Position numbers and translations under genes: made by a program. From M55B154 sp964345775 (GTDB lineage Bacteria > Spirochaetota > UBA4802 > UB4802), in assembly GCA_964345775.1 (NCBI GenBank), contig CAYFSO010000003.1, positions 13,278-77,277 on the forward strand: 64,000 nt of DNA, in the 5' to 3' direction. Of the stretch, positions 26,026 to 34,325 are shown piece by piece; position 1 is the first letter of the stretch; every line of letters starts with the position of its first letter. The notes under the pieces were generated by a model, which was not told the origin of the DNA, ran no database searches, and saw nothing but the letters and a program-made list of their open reading frames with translations.

Positions 26026-26865
26026 ATGAAACGTAGACGTTCACATTCCGTTCTGGCAATCATAGCTGTTGTTGTTCTCGTTGCCGGGGCTGCTACACAA
26101 CGGGTACAGTCTAAAATTAATACCAATGTGCCGCAGGATATCAGCGAGGAGGAATTGATTGCCAGGGTAGTAGAGGATTTCGAACAGCAGAAAGACTGGA
26201 AACTTGAAACAACGCCGAAACAGAATCCTGACGCGAAAAAGAATCCTGTCCCGGCCCTCGAGTTGAAATATATAAGCGGTGCCCCATCTGCGCTTGAGCC
26301 GGAGAAGTGGTCACCCGACAAGAAGGGTATGGAGGCAAAGCAGTGCATTGGTGTTCATTTCAGGTTCAAGTATCCCGGCAACAACTCCGTACACCTGCTT
26401 CCTCCACCGGAAGTTCGGTGGGATGATCCAACAAAGGCTGTAACAACATATGATTCCAGCCTGCAGAAGGAGATCCAGGAACGCGCCCTGCAGCTTCCGG
26501 GGCGGGCGAAGGCAATCTCGATCTGGGCCCATGGACGCGGGAACGCGTACAGGCTTGAAGTGTGGGTAAAGGACTTCAAGGGTGATGTACATATTCTGCC
26601 AATGGGGTCTTTGAACTTTGTAGGATGGAGACCCATGAAAGCAGAGGTCCCGGAATACGTTCCGCAGGAAGTCAATTCCTATCCCCAGACCAAGGTGACC
26701 AAGATCATGCGTTTCGTGATCAGGGCGGAACCTGATGCCATTGTTGAAGATGTATACTTGTTTTTCGATCAGCTGAAGGTTCTTACCGATACCTTTGAAG
26801 TCAACTTTGATGGTCAGAATCTGCACAAGGTATTCGAAGGGGAAACGCAGCAGGGACAGCAGTAA
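26026..26865 (+). CDS. flaA: Flagellar filament outer layer protein FlaA (copy 2, FlaA1-like)
   Basis: Second FlaA, 279 aa. The signal segment (SVLAIIAVVVLVAGAATQ) is followed by VVEDFEQQKDWKLETT, then AISIWAHGRGNAYRLEVWVK, DFKGDVHILPMGSLNFVGWR, VPEYVPQE and LFFDQLKVLTDTFEVNFDGQ. It is longer than copy 1 because of an insert rich in Pro and Lys near residue 60. I chose the ATG at 26026, which follows GGAGG, over an upstream in-frame ATG at 25960 inside copy 1. A terminal Gln-rich tail (GETQQGQQ) is unusual. Confidence 0.9.
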   Translation: MKRRRSHSVLAIIAVVVLVAGAATQRVQSKINTNVPQDISEEELIARVVEDFEQQKDWKLETTPKQNPDAKKNPVPALELKYISGAPSALEPEKWSPDKKGMEAKQCIGVHFRFKYPGNNSVHLLPPPEVRWDDPTKAVTTYDSSLQKEIQERALQLPGRAKAISIWAHGRGNAYRLEVWVKDFKGDVHILPMGSLNFVGWRPMKAEVPEYVPQEVNSYPQTKVTKIMRFVIRAEPDAIVEDVYLFFDQLKVLTDTFEVNFDGQNLHKVFEGETQQGQQ

Positions 26866-27188
26866 GCCGGTAATATAACAGTATTTTAAGGATATAACGT
26901 GGCCCAGTCCTTCTCAGGATGGGCCTGCGTGTATAAAAATAACAAAAATACTTGCATATTTGTCCAGTAATTTGTATATTTGTATTAGAATTGTAGAATG
27001 AACTGGGTCTACAGTTGTCTTTCCTCACAAATTAATAATCCTTTTGCGTAACAATATGATTTTGAAATAATCTATTTGATGCCGGGGGTTATGGTATATT
27101 CAGGGCCTCTCAAATTCCCTGATAATGGTGAACATTATTATATATATGTGCTGTTACGTCCAAACGTACAGTTACAAAGGAGTATGAC
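26866..27188. promoter_or_regulatory. Intergenic region with hairpin and candidate promoter before greA
   Basis: A 323-base gap. An imperfect hairpin at 26901-26924 (GGCCCA/TGGGCC outer stem) may end the flaA transcript, although no T run follows. Beyond it lies TTGCAT (26952-26957), 17 bases, TATATT (26975-26980), a good sigma-70 match on the + strand. A short near-palindrome (TACGT/ACGTA with CTG/CAG) lies at about 27151-27171 just before the greA ribosome binding site. Confidence 0.45.
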
Positions 27189-29891
27189 ATGGAAAAAGAG
27201 AAATTGCTGGAAAAACTGAACTCTCTATTAAAGGAAGAGTTGTGGGGACGACTTGATCCCAAGGATATAGGAATTTCCAAGTTCAGGATACTTGATGACC
27301 TGTTCAATAACATCGTAAGCCAGGGACTGGTTGAGGACACTCGGGAGGTTTGCTATAAGCATCTCGATGAGCATAATGATTCAGTTACGGCACGGTATCT
27401 TACCGGCCTTCTTGGATATCATACGGATACCATGGAAGAAAAGATACAGCTGAGAAAGCTTATCGATCTTTACATGAGGTATCACAAGTGGGCAGTGGTT
27501 GAGGTAATTTCCGAAAAGGTGCTTGAGTATGGTGAAAACAGTGTTGCCCTTAAAGCACTTGCCACCAGCCTTGAAAGGCTTGGTCGAAGCCGGGAAGCTA
27601 TTCCAGTATGGGAAGATCTGCTGAAAATTGACAGGTTTGACGCGGACGTAGCGAAAAAACTTGCTTTTGCCATCATCGATGATGATCCGGAAAAAAGTAT
27701 TCAGTACATGAAGCTGTCCATCGAGGGTTTTATAAAGAACGGTGAATATGGCGAGATAAGTGAATTGTGGAACAAGCTGGTTGCCGTTTCATGGGAGGAT
27801 ATACAGTTTTTTGAAAGAATTGAAAGAATGCTGGTAGATGCCAGGCAGGAAGGACTGGCAGCAACCCTGCTGAAAACACTTCTTCACAAATACAAGGACG
27901 AAGAAAATCCTGATCAGTCAATAGAGCTATTAAAAAAGATACTGGAATACACGCCCGAGGATAATGCTGCGCGGCGTGATCTTATAAAACTGTATGAGAA
28001 AAAGTATAGTGACCATTCACAATACGAGCAGTTCCTGAAACTGTCAAAGTTGAATAATTTCAGGCATCCGGTAAAACATGCCATTGAAGATTTCGAGAAC
28101 AGTATTATTTTCGACAAGGGTAACTATGCCTATCACAGGAGCTGGGGCGTTGGGAAAATCTCAGATATCGATGCGGATTCGATAGTTATACATTTAAGTG
28201 ATAAACCTGATCACAAGATGTCCATACAGATGGCCCTGCAGGCCCTGACACCTCTGCCGTCTGATCACCTGTATGTGCGCCAGTACGAGGACCCGGAAGG
28301 CATGAAAGAGATATTCAAGGAAGATTTTATGAGTTTCTTTGAGATACTCATCAGGTCGTATGGTAAAGAAATTACCCTGGCCCAGATCAAAAAGGAACTT
28401 ATCCCTGAATACGTGAGCCAGAAAAGCTGGTCTAAGTGGTGGAACAGGAAACGTACCGAGATAAGGAAAGATCCTCTTTTTGGTATTTCTCCTTCAAAGA
28501 AGGACCTTATATTTATGCGGGATAAACCCATTACTTTTGCGGATGAATTGCTGGACAGTTTTATAAAGGCTGATTCGTTCAGTTCAAAGCTCGATACAGC
28601 ACTTGAGTTTGTGAATAACATCGATGAGAAAGAAGGGGAACCCGTCGCACATTTCTTCATTGATTATTTTATGGATAATCTTAAGGGAGACTCGGCTACC
28701 AAGCTGATCCTCTCGTATTTTATATTGCAGGGTTTTACAAGGTATATAGACGCGAAGAAGTTGAAACTGGATGCGGCATATAAAAATGTCATTCAGTTTA
28801 TAAAGGACAACGATGACCTTCCGGCAATCTCGCGAAAGATCGGTTCGTACGATTACAAGAAAGATTTTGTGAACCTGGTTGAAGAGTCACGTGAAGACTG
28901 GCCGCAGGTAGTGTACGAGATACTTTTTGAAACCCCTGTTCGTATTCACAGGTATATTATCAATAATCTCATAAGAGCCCAGGAGTTCGGAGTGATCAAC
29001 CAGTTCATTGACAGGGCGATTACCGGTGCCAAGCAGTATCCCGAAATATTTCTGTGGGTCTCGAGAAACCTTCTTACCAGGGCATGGGATTATGACTGGC
29101 TTGATTATTCACGACAGGAACTGGTTCTCACCCATTTCAGGATTCTAAAAGAGCTAAAGAAGATCGAGACCAGGGGCAACAGGTTGAAAAACATGGCCGT
29201 TGATATTCTTTTTGATAATGAAGAAGCTGTATTAAGGGAAATTATCAGCAATAACGATGTAACCTTTATACGAAAGATATATGACCTGTTTACAGGTGTT
29301 CCGTACGTGGAAGAATCCCAGGTAGAAAAGTTTTTTGATATGATCCTCCAGGAATATCCTGACTTCAAGGCATTGCCACAGGGCGAGGGTGATGAAGAAC
29401 TGGCCCTGGATACGGAAAAACTTATCGTAACACAGGAAGGCTTTGAGAGGAAGCAGAAAGAACTGAATAATATGGTAAATGTTGAACTTGCCAACCTGAC
29501 CAGGGAACTGGCAAAGGTTTCCGATGTCTCAGGTGATGTGAGGGAAAACGTTGAGTACAATACCCTCATGGAAAAACAGACAATCCTGAAAATGTCCATA
29601 AATAAGCTGGAGAACGAGATCAAGAAAGCAGAAATTCTTGACTTTGACTCAGTTTCAACGGACAAGGTTGATATTGGAACCACCATAAACGTTAAGAACC
29701 TTGACGATGGTACCGAAGAGATGTATACCATCCTCGGGCCATGGGACGCCGATTTTGAACGAAAGATATTATCATACCGTTCTCCAATTGCCCAGGAGCT
29801 CCTTGGTAAAAAGGAAAACGAAGAGATCAACATCAAGATCGGTGACGAGGTAAGAAAGTTAAAAATATTATCAATAGAGAAATATAAATGA
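27189..29891 (+). CDS. greA: Transcription elongation factor GreA, long spirochaete form
   Basis: GreA rescues backtracked RNA polymerase by stimulating transcript cleavage. Standard GreA has about 158 residues; this one has 900. The canonical part is at the C-terminus: a coiled coil from about residue 750 with the acidic tip SGDVRENVEYNTLMEK, then an FKBP-like domain (VDIGTTINVKNL, LSYRSPIAQELLGKKENEEI, IKIGDEVRKLKIL). The first 700 residues are helical and TPR-like near the start (VALKALATSLERLGRSREAI). The same layout is known in other spirochaetes; the role of the extension is unknown. It overlaps lysA by the ATGA signal. Confidence 0.92.
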   Translation: MEKEKLLEKLNSLLKEELWGRLDPKDIGISKFRILDDLFNNIVSQGLVEDTREVCYKHLDEHNDSVTARYLTGLLGYHTDTMEEKIQLRKLIDLYMRYHKWAVVEVISEKVLEYGENSVALKALATSLERLGRSREAIPVWEDLLKIDRFDADVAKKLAFAIIDDDPEKSIQYMKLSIEGFIKNGEYGEISELWNKLVAVSWEDIQFFERIERMLVDARQEGLAATLLKTLLHKYKDEENPDQSIELLKKILEYTPEDNAARRDLIKLYEKKYSDHSQYEQFLKLSKLNNFRHPVKHAIEDFENSIIFDKGNYAYHRSWGVGKISDIDADSIVIHLSDKPDHKMSIQMALQALTPLPSDHLYVRQYEDPEGMKEIFKEDFMSFFEILIRSYGKEITLAQIKKELIPEYVSQKSWSKWWNRKRTEIRKDPLFGISPSKKDLIFMRDKPITFADELLDSFIKADSFSSKLDTALEFVNNIDEKEGEPVAHFFIDYFMDNLKGDSATKLILSYFILQGFTRYIDAKKLKLDAAYKNVIQFIKDNDDLPAISRKIGSYDYKKDFVNLVEESREDWPQVVYEILFETPVRIHRYIINNLIRAQEFGVINQFIDRAITGAKQYPEIFLWVSRNLLTRAWDYDWLDYSRQELVLTHFRILKELKKIETRGNRLKNMAVDILFDNEEAVLREIISNNDVTFIRKIYDLFTGVPYVEESQVEKFFDMILQEYPDFKALPQGEGDEELALDTEKLIVTQEGFERKQKELNNMVNVELANLTRELAKVSDVSGDVRENVEYNTLMEKQTILKMSINKLENEIKKAEILDFDSVSTDKVDIGTTINVKNLDDGTEEMYTILGPWDADFERKILSYRSPIAQELLGKKENEEINIKIGDEVRKLKILSIEKYK

Positions 29892-31147
29892 TGAACACCT
29901 TTGATGCGTATTTCCAGTACAAAAATAATACACTTTACTGTGATGGTGTGCCAATGGACCGCATTGCGCAGGAGTTCGGCACCCCCGTATACGTGTACAC
30001 CGAAAAGGGTTTTAAAGAACGATTGAATGATATTGACAATTTCCTTGGTGACCTGCCGCATCTCATCTGTTACTCTGTGAAATCTAACTCGAACCTCTCG
30101 GTGTTGAAATTAATGAAAAAAATGGGAGCCGGTATGGACGTGGTTTCCGGTGGTGAGTTGTTCAGGGCGCTGAAGGTTGGTGTTGATCCGGATAAGATCG
30201 TGTATGCCGGGGTGGGTAAGACCGCCCAGGAGATAGAGTATGCCCTGACCACCGGCATCCGCATGTTTAATTGCGAGTCCTTCCAGGAAATTGAGGCCAT
30301 CGATGATATAGCCCGCAAGCTGGGAGAAAATGCACGGATTGCCATACGGGTAAATCCGGATGTAGACGCCAACACTCATCATTATATCACCACCGGGAAG
30401 AAAGAGAACAAGTTTGGCATTACAGTTCCCATGTTGATGGATTACCTGGGTACGCTGAAAAATTTAAAAAATGTGACCCTGAAAGGCATCCATGCCCATA
30501 TCGGGTCACAGATAGTCACTGTTGAACCTTTTCAGAATGCCCTGGACAGGCTTATTGCTCTCATAGAAAAGCTGAAAGGTGAGGGGTTTGACGACCTGGA
30601 CTCTATAAACCTGGGTGGCGGTTTTGGTATTCGGTATGATGACGAAGAACTGTTTGATGTGGAAGCCTGGGCACAAATGGTAAGGGACAGGCTTGATGGT
30701 TCCGGGCTTATTCTGCTTGTAGAGCCGGGAAGGTATATTGCCGGTAATTCGGGCGCGCTTCTTACAAGGATCATTTATAAGAAGAAAAGTGAATCCAAGA
30801 CCTTTCTTATTACCGATAGCGGCATGCATCATCAGATAAGGCCATCACTGTACGGGGCGTTTCAGCATGTACGAAATGTTGTCATGAGGGATAACACAGA
30901 AGTGGTGGACGTGGTAGGTCCCATCTGTGAATCAGGTGATTTCTTCGCCAGGGATCGTGAGATAAGTGGTTCAGAGCAGGGCGACCTGCTGGCGGTCCTT
31001 TCGGCGGGGGCCTATGGGATGACCATGGCTTCCCGGTATAATTCACACCCAATGCCGGCCGAGGTAATGGTTCATGAGGATGATTCCTTAAGCCTTGTAA
31101 GGAGACGGGAATCATATGATGATATAATCAAGCACGAGGTACTGTAA
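29888..31147 (+). CDS. lysA: Diaminopimelate decarboxylase
   Basis: PLP enzyme making L-lysine from meso-diaminopimelate. Fold-type III motifs: YSVKSNSNLSVLKLM (PLP lysine), HAHIGSQ, LGGGFGIRY, VEPGRYI, CESGDFF and GAYGMTMASRYNSHP. At 419 aa it is standard. It starts inside the greA stop, so it is translationally coupled to it. The pairing is not functionally obvious. Confidence 0.95.
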   Translation: MMNTFDAYFQYKNNTLYCDGVPMDRIAQEFGTPVYVYTEKGFKERLNDIDNFLGDLPHLICYSVKSNSNLSVLKLMKKMGAGMDVVSGGELFRALKVGVDPDKIVYAGVGKTAQEIEYALTTGIRMFNCESFQEIEAIDDIARKLGENARIAIRVNPDVDANTHHYITTGKKENKFGITVPMLMDYLGTLKNLKNVTLKGIHAHIGSQIVTVEPFQNALDRLIALIEKLKGEGFDDLDSINLGGGFGIRYDDEELFDVEAWAQMVRDRLDGSGLILLVEPGRYIAGNSGALLTRIIYKKKSESKTFLITDSGMHHQIRPSLYGAFQHVRNVVMRDNTEVVDVVGPICESGDFFARDREISGSEQGDLLAVLSAGAYGMTMASRYNSHPMPAEVMVHEDDSLSLVRRRESYDDIIKHEVL

Positions 31148-31165
31148 GATTTTCTGTTTTTTTAT

Positions 31166-31195
31166 TTGACAAAAAGAGGTAACAGGCAGGATAGT
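31166..31195 (+). promoter_or_regulatory. Candidate sigma-70 promoter for tRNA-Leu
   Basis: TTGACA at 31166-31171, an 18-base spacer and GATAGT at 31190-31195. The predicted start point falls a few bases before the tRNA. Confidence 0.45.
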
Positions 31196-31208
31196 TTATG
31201 CATATTAT

Positions 31209-31292
31209 GCCGCGATGGCGGAATTGGTAGACGCGCTAGGTTCAGGGTCTAGTGGGCATTAGCCTGTGAGGGTTCAAATCCCTCTCGCGGCA
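31209..31292 (+). tRNA. tRNA-Leu (anticodon CAG)
   Basis: The 84-base class II tRNA has a 7-bp acceptor stem (GCCGCGA with TCGCGGC), the D arm GGAATTGGTAGACGC, an anticodon stem around TT-CAG-GG (anticodon 31243-31245), a long variable arm and the T arm GGTTCAAATCC. The discriminator is A and the CCA end is not encoded. Confidence 0.96.
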
Positions 31293-31296
31293 ATAA

Positions 31297-31330
31297 GAAA
31301 AGGCAACTCAAACGAGCTGCCTTTTTTTTA
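31297..31330. terminator. Bidirectional terminator between tRNA-Leu and the oxidoreductase gene
   Basis: GGCAACTC pairs with GAGCTGCC (one mismatch) around AAAC, flanked by A run on the left and T run on the right. It can end both the tRNA transcript and the convergent oxidoreductase transcript. Confidence 0.85.
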
Positions 31331-31969
31331 TAATTTCTCCATCTGGTCCAGAAAAGCGCTTATGGGTTGCGCACCAGTAAATTCATACACTTCATTTATA
31401 ACGATCTTTGGTACCGATGACACGTTATACTTGATGGCGAGATGCTGAAAGGTTGAGCTCTCAATCATGTCTGCCCTGATCTTCGGGTTTTCAAGGGCTA
31501 TTCGGTGGGCGGTGGCAACTGCCTGCGGACAGTAGGGGCATGTGAGCGTGATGAACACTTCAACATGAATGTCCTTATCTATCTTTTTTATCCTTTCCAC
31601 GATGTCTTTTGGCAATTCTTCACCTGCTCCCGATACTTCACTGAGGGCGGTAAGGAAGGAATTGATCTCGTACCCGCCGGGAATACCGAAAAAACGTATG
31701 CCCGTATCGGTACCCCTGTCATCAGTCACAAGCATTGCGGGTATCTTGTCAATACCGTACTTGTCCGCGGTGTCCCTGTCCTTAACGAAATCGTAAACCT
31801 CGAGTGTGATATTGCTGGACATTCCCGATAATTCTTTTATAAAGTCATGATTATCTTTGCACAACGGACATTCGAATTCCTGCGTAAAAAACAGTACCTT
31901 TACGGGATCTTTCAGGTTACCAAGAAGATCGGTAAGTTGTTTTTTTACATTGTCATCAAAAATTGCCAT
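31328..31969 (-). CDS. Protein disulfide oxidoreductase with two thioredoxin folds (PDO-like)
   Basis: A 213-aa protein with two thioredoxin-like units: first CxxC C34-P-L-C37, second C144-P-Y-C147, each with a cis-Pro strand (KIPAMLV; SVPKIVI). This double glutaredoxin-like layout is that of PDO proteins, often found in thermophiles and archaea, which act in cytoplasmic disulfide chemistry and can take electrons from thioredoxin reductase. The reductase gene lies 20 bases upstream on the same strand, supporting a functional pair. No signal peptide is present. Confidence 0.85.
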   Translation of the reverse strand: MAIFDDNVKKQLTDLLGNLKDPVKVLFFTQEFECPLCKDNHDFIKELSGMSSNITLEVYDFVKDRDTADKYGIDKIPAMLVTDDRGTDTGIRFFGIPGGYEINSFLTALSEVSGAGEELPKDIVERIKKIDKDIHVEVFITLTCPYCPQAVATAHRIALENPKIRADMIESSTFQHLAIKYNVSSVPKIVINEVYEFTGAQPISAFLDQMEKL

Positions 31970-31989
31970 TTGAACCTCCGGTTATATGA

Positions 31990-32976
31990 TTATTCCTGTT
32001 GTTTCAAGACGAATTCACAGGCCGATAATGCCGCCTTGGCTCCTTCACCGGCAGCAATTATGATCTGCTTATAAGGGACTGATGTAACGTCACCGGCAGC
32101 GAAAATGCCGGGCCTGCTTGTTCTGCAATTGCAGTCAATGATTACTTCGCCATACTGGTTCAGCTCGACCACCCCGTTGAATGGATCGGTATTGGGCTTG
32201 AGCCCGATTTCGATGAATATACCCTGGGCGGTAACATCCGCGGTTTTGCCTGTCTCCCTGTCCTGTACGGTAACTGCTTCGACCTGCTGCTGGCCATTTA
32301 TCCCGGTTACCTGGTGAGAGTATAATATGGATACATTAGCATATCTGTTGAGCGTACCAACCAGTATACGGTCAGCAGTAAGGTGATCAAGGAACTGGAC
32401 CAGGGTAACGCTGCTGGCAGACTTTGCCAGGTCAATGGCGGCTTCAACGCCGGTATTGCCGCCACCCACTACAACCACGTCTTTTTGCGCAAAAAGGGGA
32501 GCATCACATATTGCACAATAGGCTACTCCCTTGCCCTTCAGTTCTTTTTCGCCGGGGACGTTGAGCGTTTTCCAGCTGTTGCCGGTTGAAAGAATAAGGG
32601 TTTTTGCCTGGTACGTATTGCCGTCATCACATGTTACCTTTTTTATGTTCCCGTACTCGATAGAGGTTGCCCTGGCTCCCTGGACAAGCCCCATTTCGAA
32701 TTGCTGCACCTGTTCATGGAACTTTTCAACAAGCTGTATTCCCTCAATATGCATATACCCCATGTAATTCTCAACGGTTGCGGTCTCGGCCACCTGTCCG
32801 CCAATATCCGCAGTCAAAAGGCCGGTAGTGACCCCCTTTCGCATGCAGTACACCGCGGCGGTAAGGGCAGAGGGGCCGCCTCCAATGATCAATACATCAT
32901 ATATCGTTGACGGATCGAGCTGTACGGCCCTGTGTTCTGCTTCAGAAATCCCGGGAAGATTTATATTGAACTCCAT
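31990..32976 (-). CDS. trxB: Thioredoxin reductase-like FAD/NAD(P)H oxidoreductase
   Basis: A 328-aa flavoenzyme: FAD site DVLIIGGGPSALTAAVYCMRKG, redox motif CAICD (CxxCD), NAD(P) site VVVVGGGNTGVEAAIDLA, and C-terminal FAD motif GIFAAGDVTSVPYKQIIIAAGEGAKAAL. These place it in the thioredoxin reductase/AhpF family. About 15 extra residues precede the FAD site. I chose the ATG at 32976 behind GAGGA. Downstream is the disulfide oxidoreductase, its likely electron acceptor. Confidence 0.88.
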   Translation of the reverse strand: MEFNINLPGISEAEHRAVQLDPSTIYDVLIIGGGPSALTAAVYCMRKGVTTGLLTADIGGQVAETATVENYMGYMHIEGIQLVEKFHEQVQQFEMGLVQGARATSIEYGNIKKVTCDDGNTYQAKTLILSTGNSWKTLNVPGEKELKGKGVAYCAICDAPLFAQKDVVVVGGGNTGVEAAIDLAKSASSVTLVQFLDHLTADRILVGTLNRYANVSILYSHQVTGINGQQQVEAVTVQDRETGKTADVTAQGIFIEIGLKPNTDPFNGVVELNQYGEVIIDCNCRTSRPGIFAAGDVTSVPYKQIIIAAGEGAKAALSACEFVLKQQE

Positions 32977-33084
32977 GGTGTCCTCGTTTGAAAAAATACC
33001 GTGCATAGAAGATTATAAATAGTATTTTATCCGTTGTGATGTGTAAAGTCAAGTTGCAAAACCGCCTAAGAAGAACGAGGAGGC

Positions 33085-33117
33085 AAAAAGGCCACCTCGC
33101 ATTGAATAGAGGTGGCC
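33085..33117 (-). terminator. Terminator after the GntR regulator gene
   Basis: A 9-bp perfect stem (GGCCACCTC at 33090-33098 with GAGGTGGCC at 33109-33117) followed on the minus strand by TTTTT. Confidence 0.8.
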
Positions 33118-33152
33118 CGGAGCATTTTGTTTCGTTATCTCAGAGAATTAAA

Positions 33153-33902
33153 TTACTTGAGGATCTTGTTCATGGTCTTGTAGAGATAATCTATATGGTC
33201 AATGACCGCCTGCCTGGCTTCATCCGGCTTGCGGTTGTTGATGGCTTCCAGTATGTCAATATGCTGCTGGTAAATAGCTTTTGATGTGCCCTTCACTTTT
33301 GAAAGTTTTTCCCTGCTGTAGGGGAGCAGTTCCCTGAGTATGGTGGATATTGAACTGAGCAGGTGGGCAAATATTGTATTGTTGGTGGCCTCGTACAGGT
33401 TGTTATAAAACTTGGCATACAACTTGCCACCTTCCCTCTCATGGATCATGTTCTCCACGCCCATTTTCTCGAGTTCTTCCCTGAACTTGTACAGCTTGGC
33501 TATCTGCTCCTTGTTGGCACGTTCCGCGGCAAGTGCGGCGGCTTCAGAGTCAAGGATCCTTCGCAGTTCAAGAAGTTCCCATATTTTTTTATGGTCACCA
33601 GAGATCATTCCTTCTATGGGCGACCTAAGTGCATTATCCACAACAGATTTAACATATTTTCCTTTTCTGCCCTGGGATTCTATATACCCCTTAGCTTCAA
33701 GAAGTTTCATGGCCTCACGAAGGGATATCCTGCTGATACCAAAACGGCGTGTCATCTCAAGCTCAGAGGGCAGTTTGTCACCCGGCTTTAATACGCCGGT
33801 TGAGATAAGCTCAACGATCTGGTTTACAACCATGCTTGGTATGTCCGGGGCCTTTTCTATCCGGTTTATTGTTATGTCTATCTGCTTGGCTTTCTTATTC
33901 AT
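33153..33902 (-). CDS. GntR-family regulator, FCD (FadR-like) subgroup
   Basis: A 249-aa transcription regulator. The N-terminal winged helix-turn-helix is clear (VVNQIVELISTGVLKPGDKL, SELEMTRRFGISRISLREAM, LLEAKGYIESQGRKGKYV) and the C-terminal half is an all-helical FCD effector domain (RRILDSEAAALAAERA; YKFREELEKM; HIDILEAINNRKPDEARQAV). FCD regulators usually sense small carboxylates. No metabolic operon is adjacent, so the target is unknown. The ATG at 33902 follows AAGGGG. Confidence 0.9.
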   Translation of the reverse strand: MNKKAKQIDITINRIEKAPDIPSMVVNQIVELISTGVLKPGDKLPSELEMTRRFGISRISLREAMKLLEAKGYIESQGRKGKYVKSVVDNALRSPIEGMISGDHKKIWELLELRRILDSEAAALAAERANKEQIAKLYKFREELEKMGVENMIHEREGGKLYAKFYNNLYEATNNTIFAHLLSSISTILRELLPYSREKLSKVKGTSKAIYQQHIDILEAINNRKPDEARQAVIDHIDYLYKTMNKILK

Positions 33903-34325
33903 TATTTCGTTCCCCTTTTCTTTCGGTTTAATTGTAATTACGTTCACCTTTTATTATAGTATAAAAGTATTGCAGAGATCAGTATATCCACCTGTTATAA
34001 TGATTTTGGGTTCTAAACGTTTTGAAATAATAAGGATGGAATACTGATACTTGGAGGTCTTTGTTAACATATAATAAAATCAATACTTTGTCAACAAAAT
34101 AATCTGTCCTCCTGATGTCGTACGGCGAAAACTTCGATATTGTCTTTAACCAGATTACAAATTAATGAACTGTGATATACAATTTTTAATTTGTATTATT
34201 ATATCATCAAGGTGCAGAACTTCTAAAAAAAGTTGGTTAAAGCATATCCCCTTTTTTAGTTGACTGATGTGATGTGAACGTTAAGGCTTTCATGAATTAC
34301 GGATAACAGGAAAACGTGTACGTAG
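33903..34325. promoter_or_regulatory. AT-rich divergent region between the GntR gene and aroKC
   Basis: A 423-base gap with no coding evidence. It contains TGTTAACA, a perfect 8-base palindrome, at 34062-34069, a related TTTGT-CA-ACAAA at 34087-34098, and an 8-bp inverted repeat, ACAAATTA (34157-34164) with TAATTTGT (34187-34194). The first two are spaced about 25 bases and could be operator sites for the adjacent GntR regulator (inference only). A clear promoter is not recognised. Confidence 0.3.

Noticed and set aside
26901..26924. Hairpin after flaA as a standard rho-independent terminator
   Set aside because: The stem has a bulge and no T run follows on either strand, so I list it only as part of the intergenic region.
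29105..30061. 318-codon minus-strand frame across greA and lysA
   Set aside because: It lies opposite two well-identified genes, is Ser/Phe-rich and resembles no protein family.
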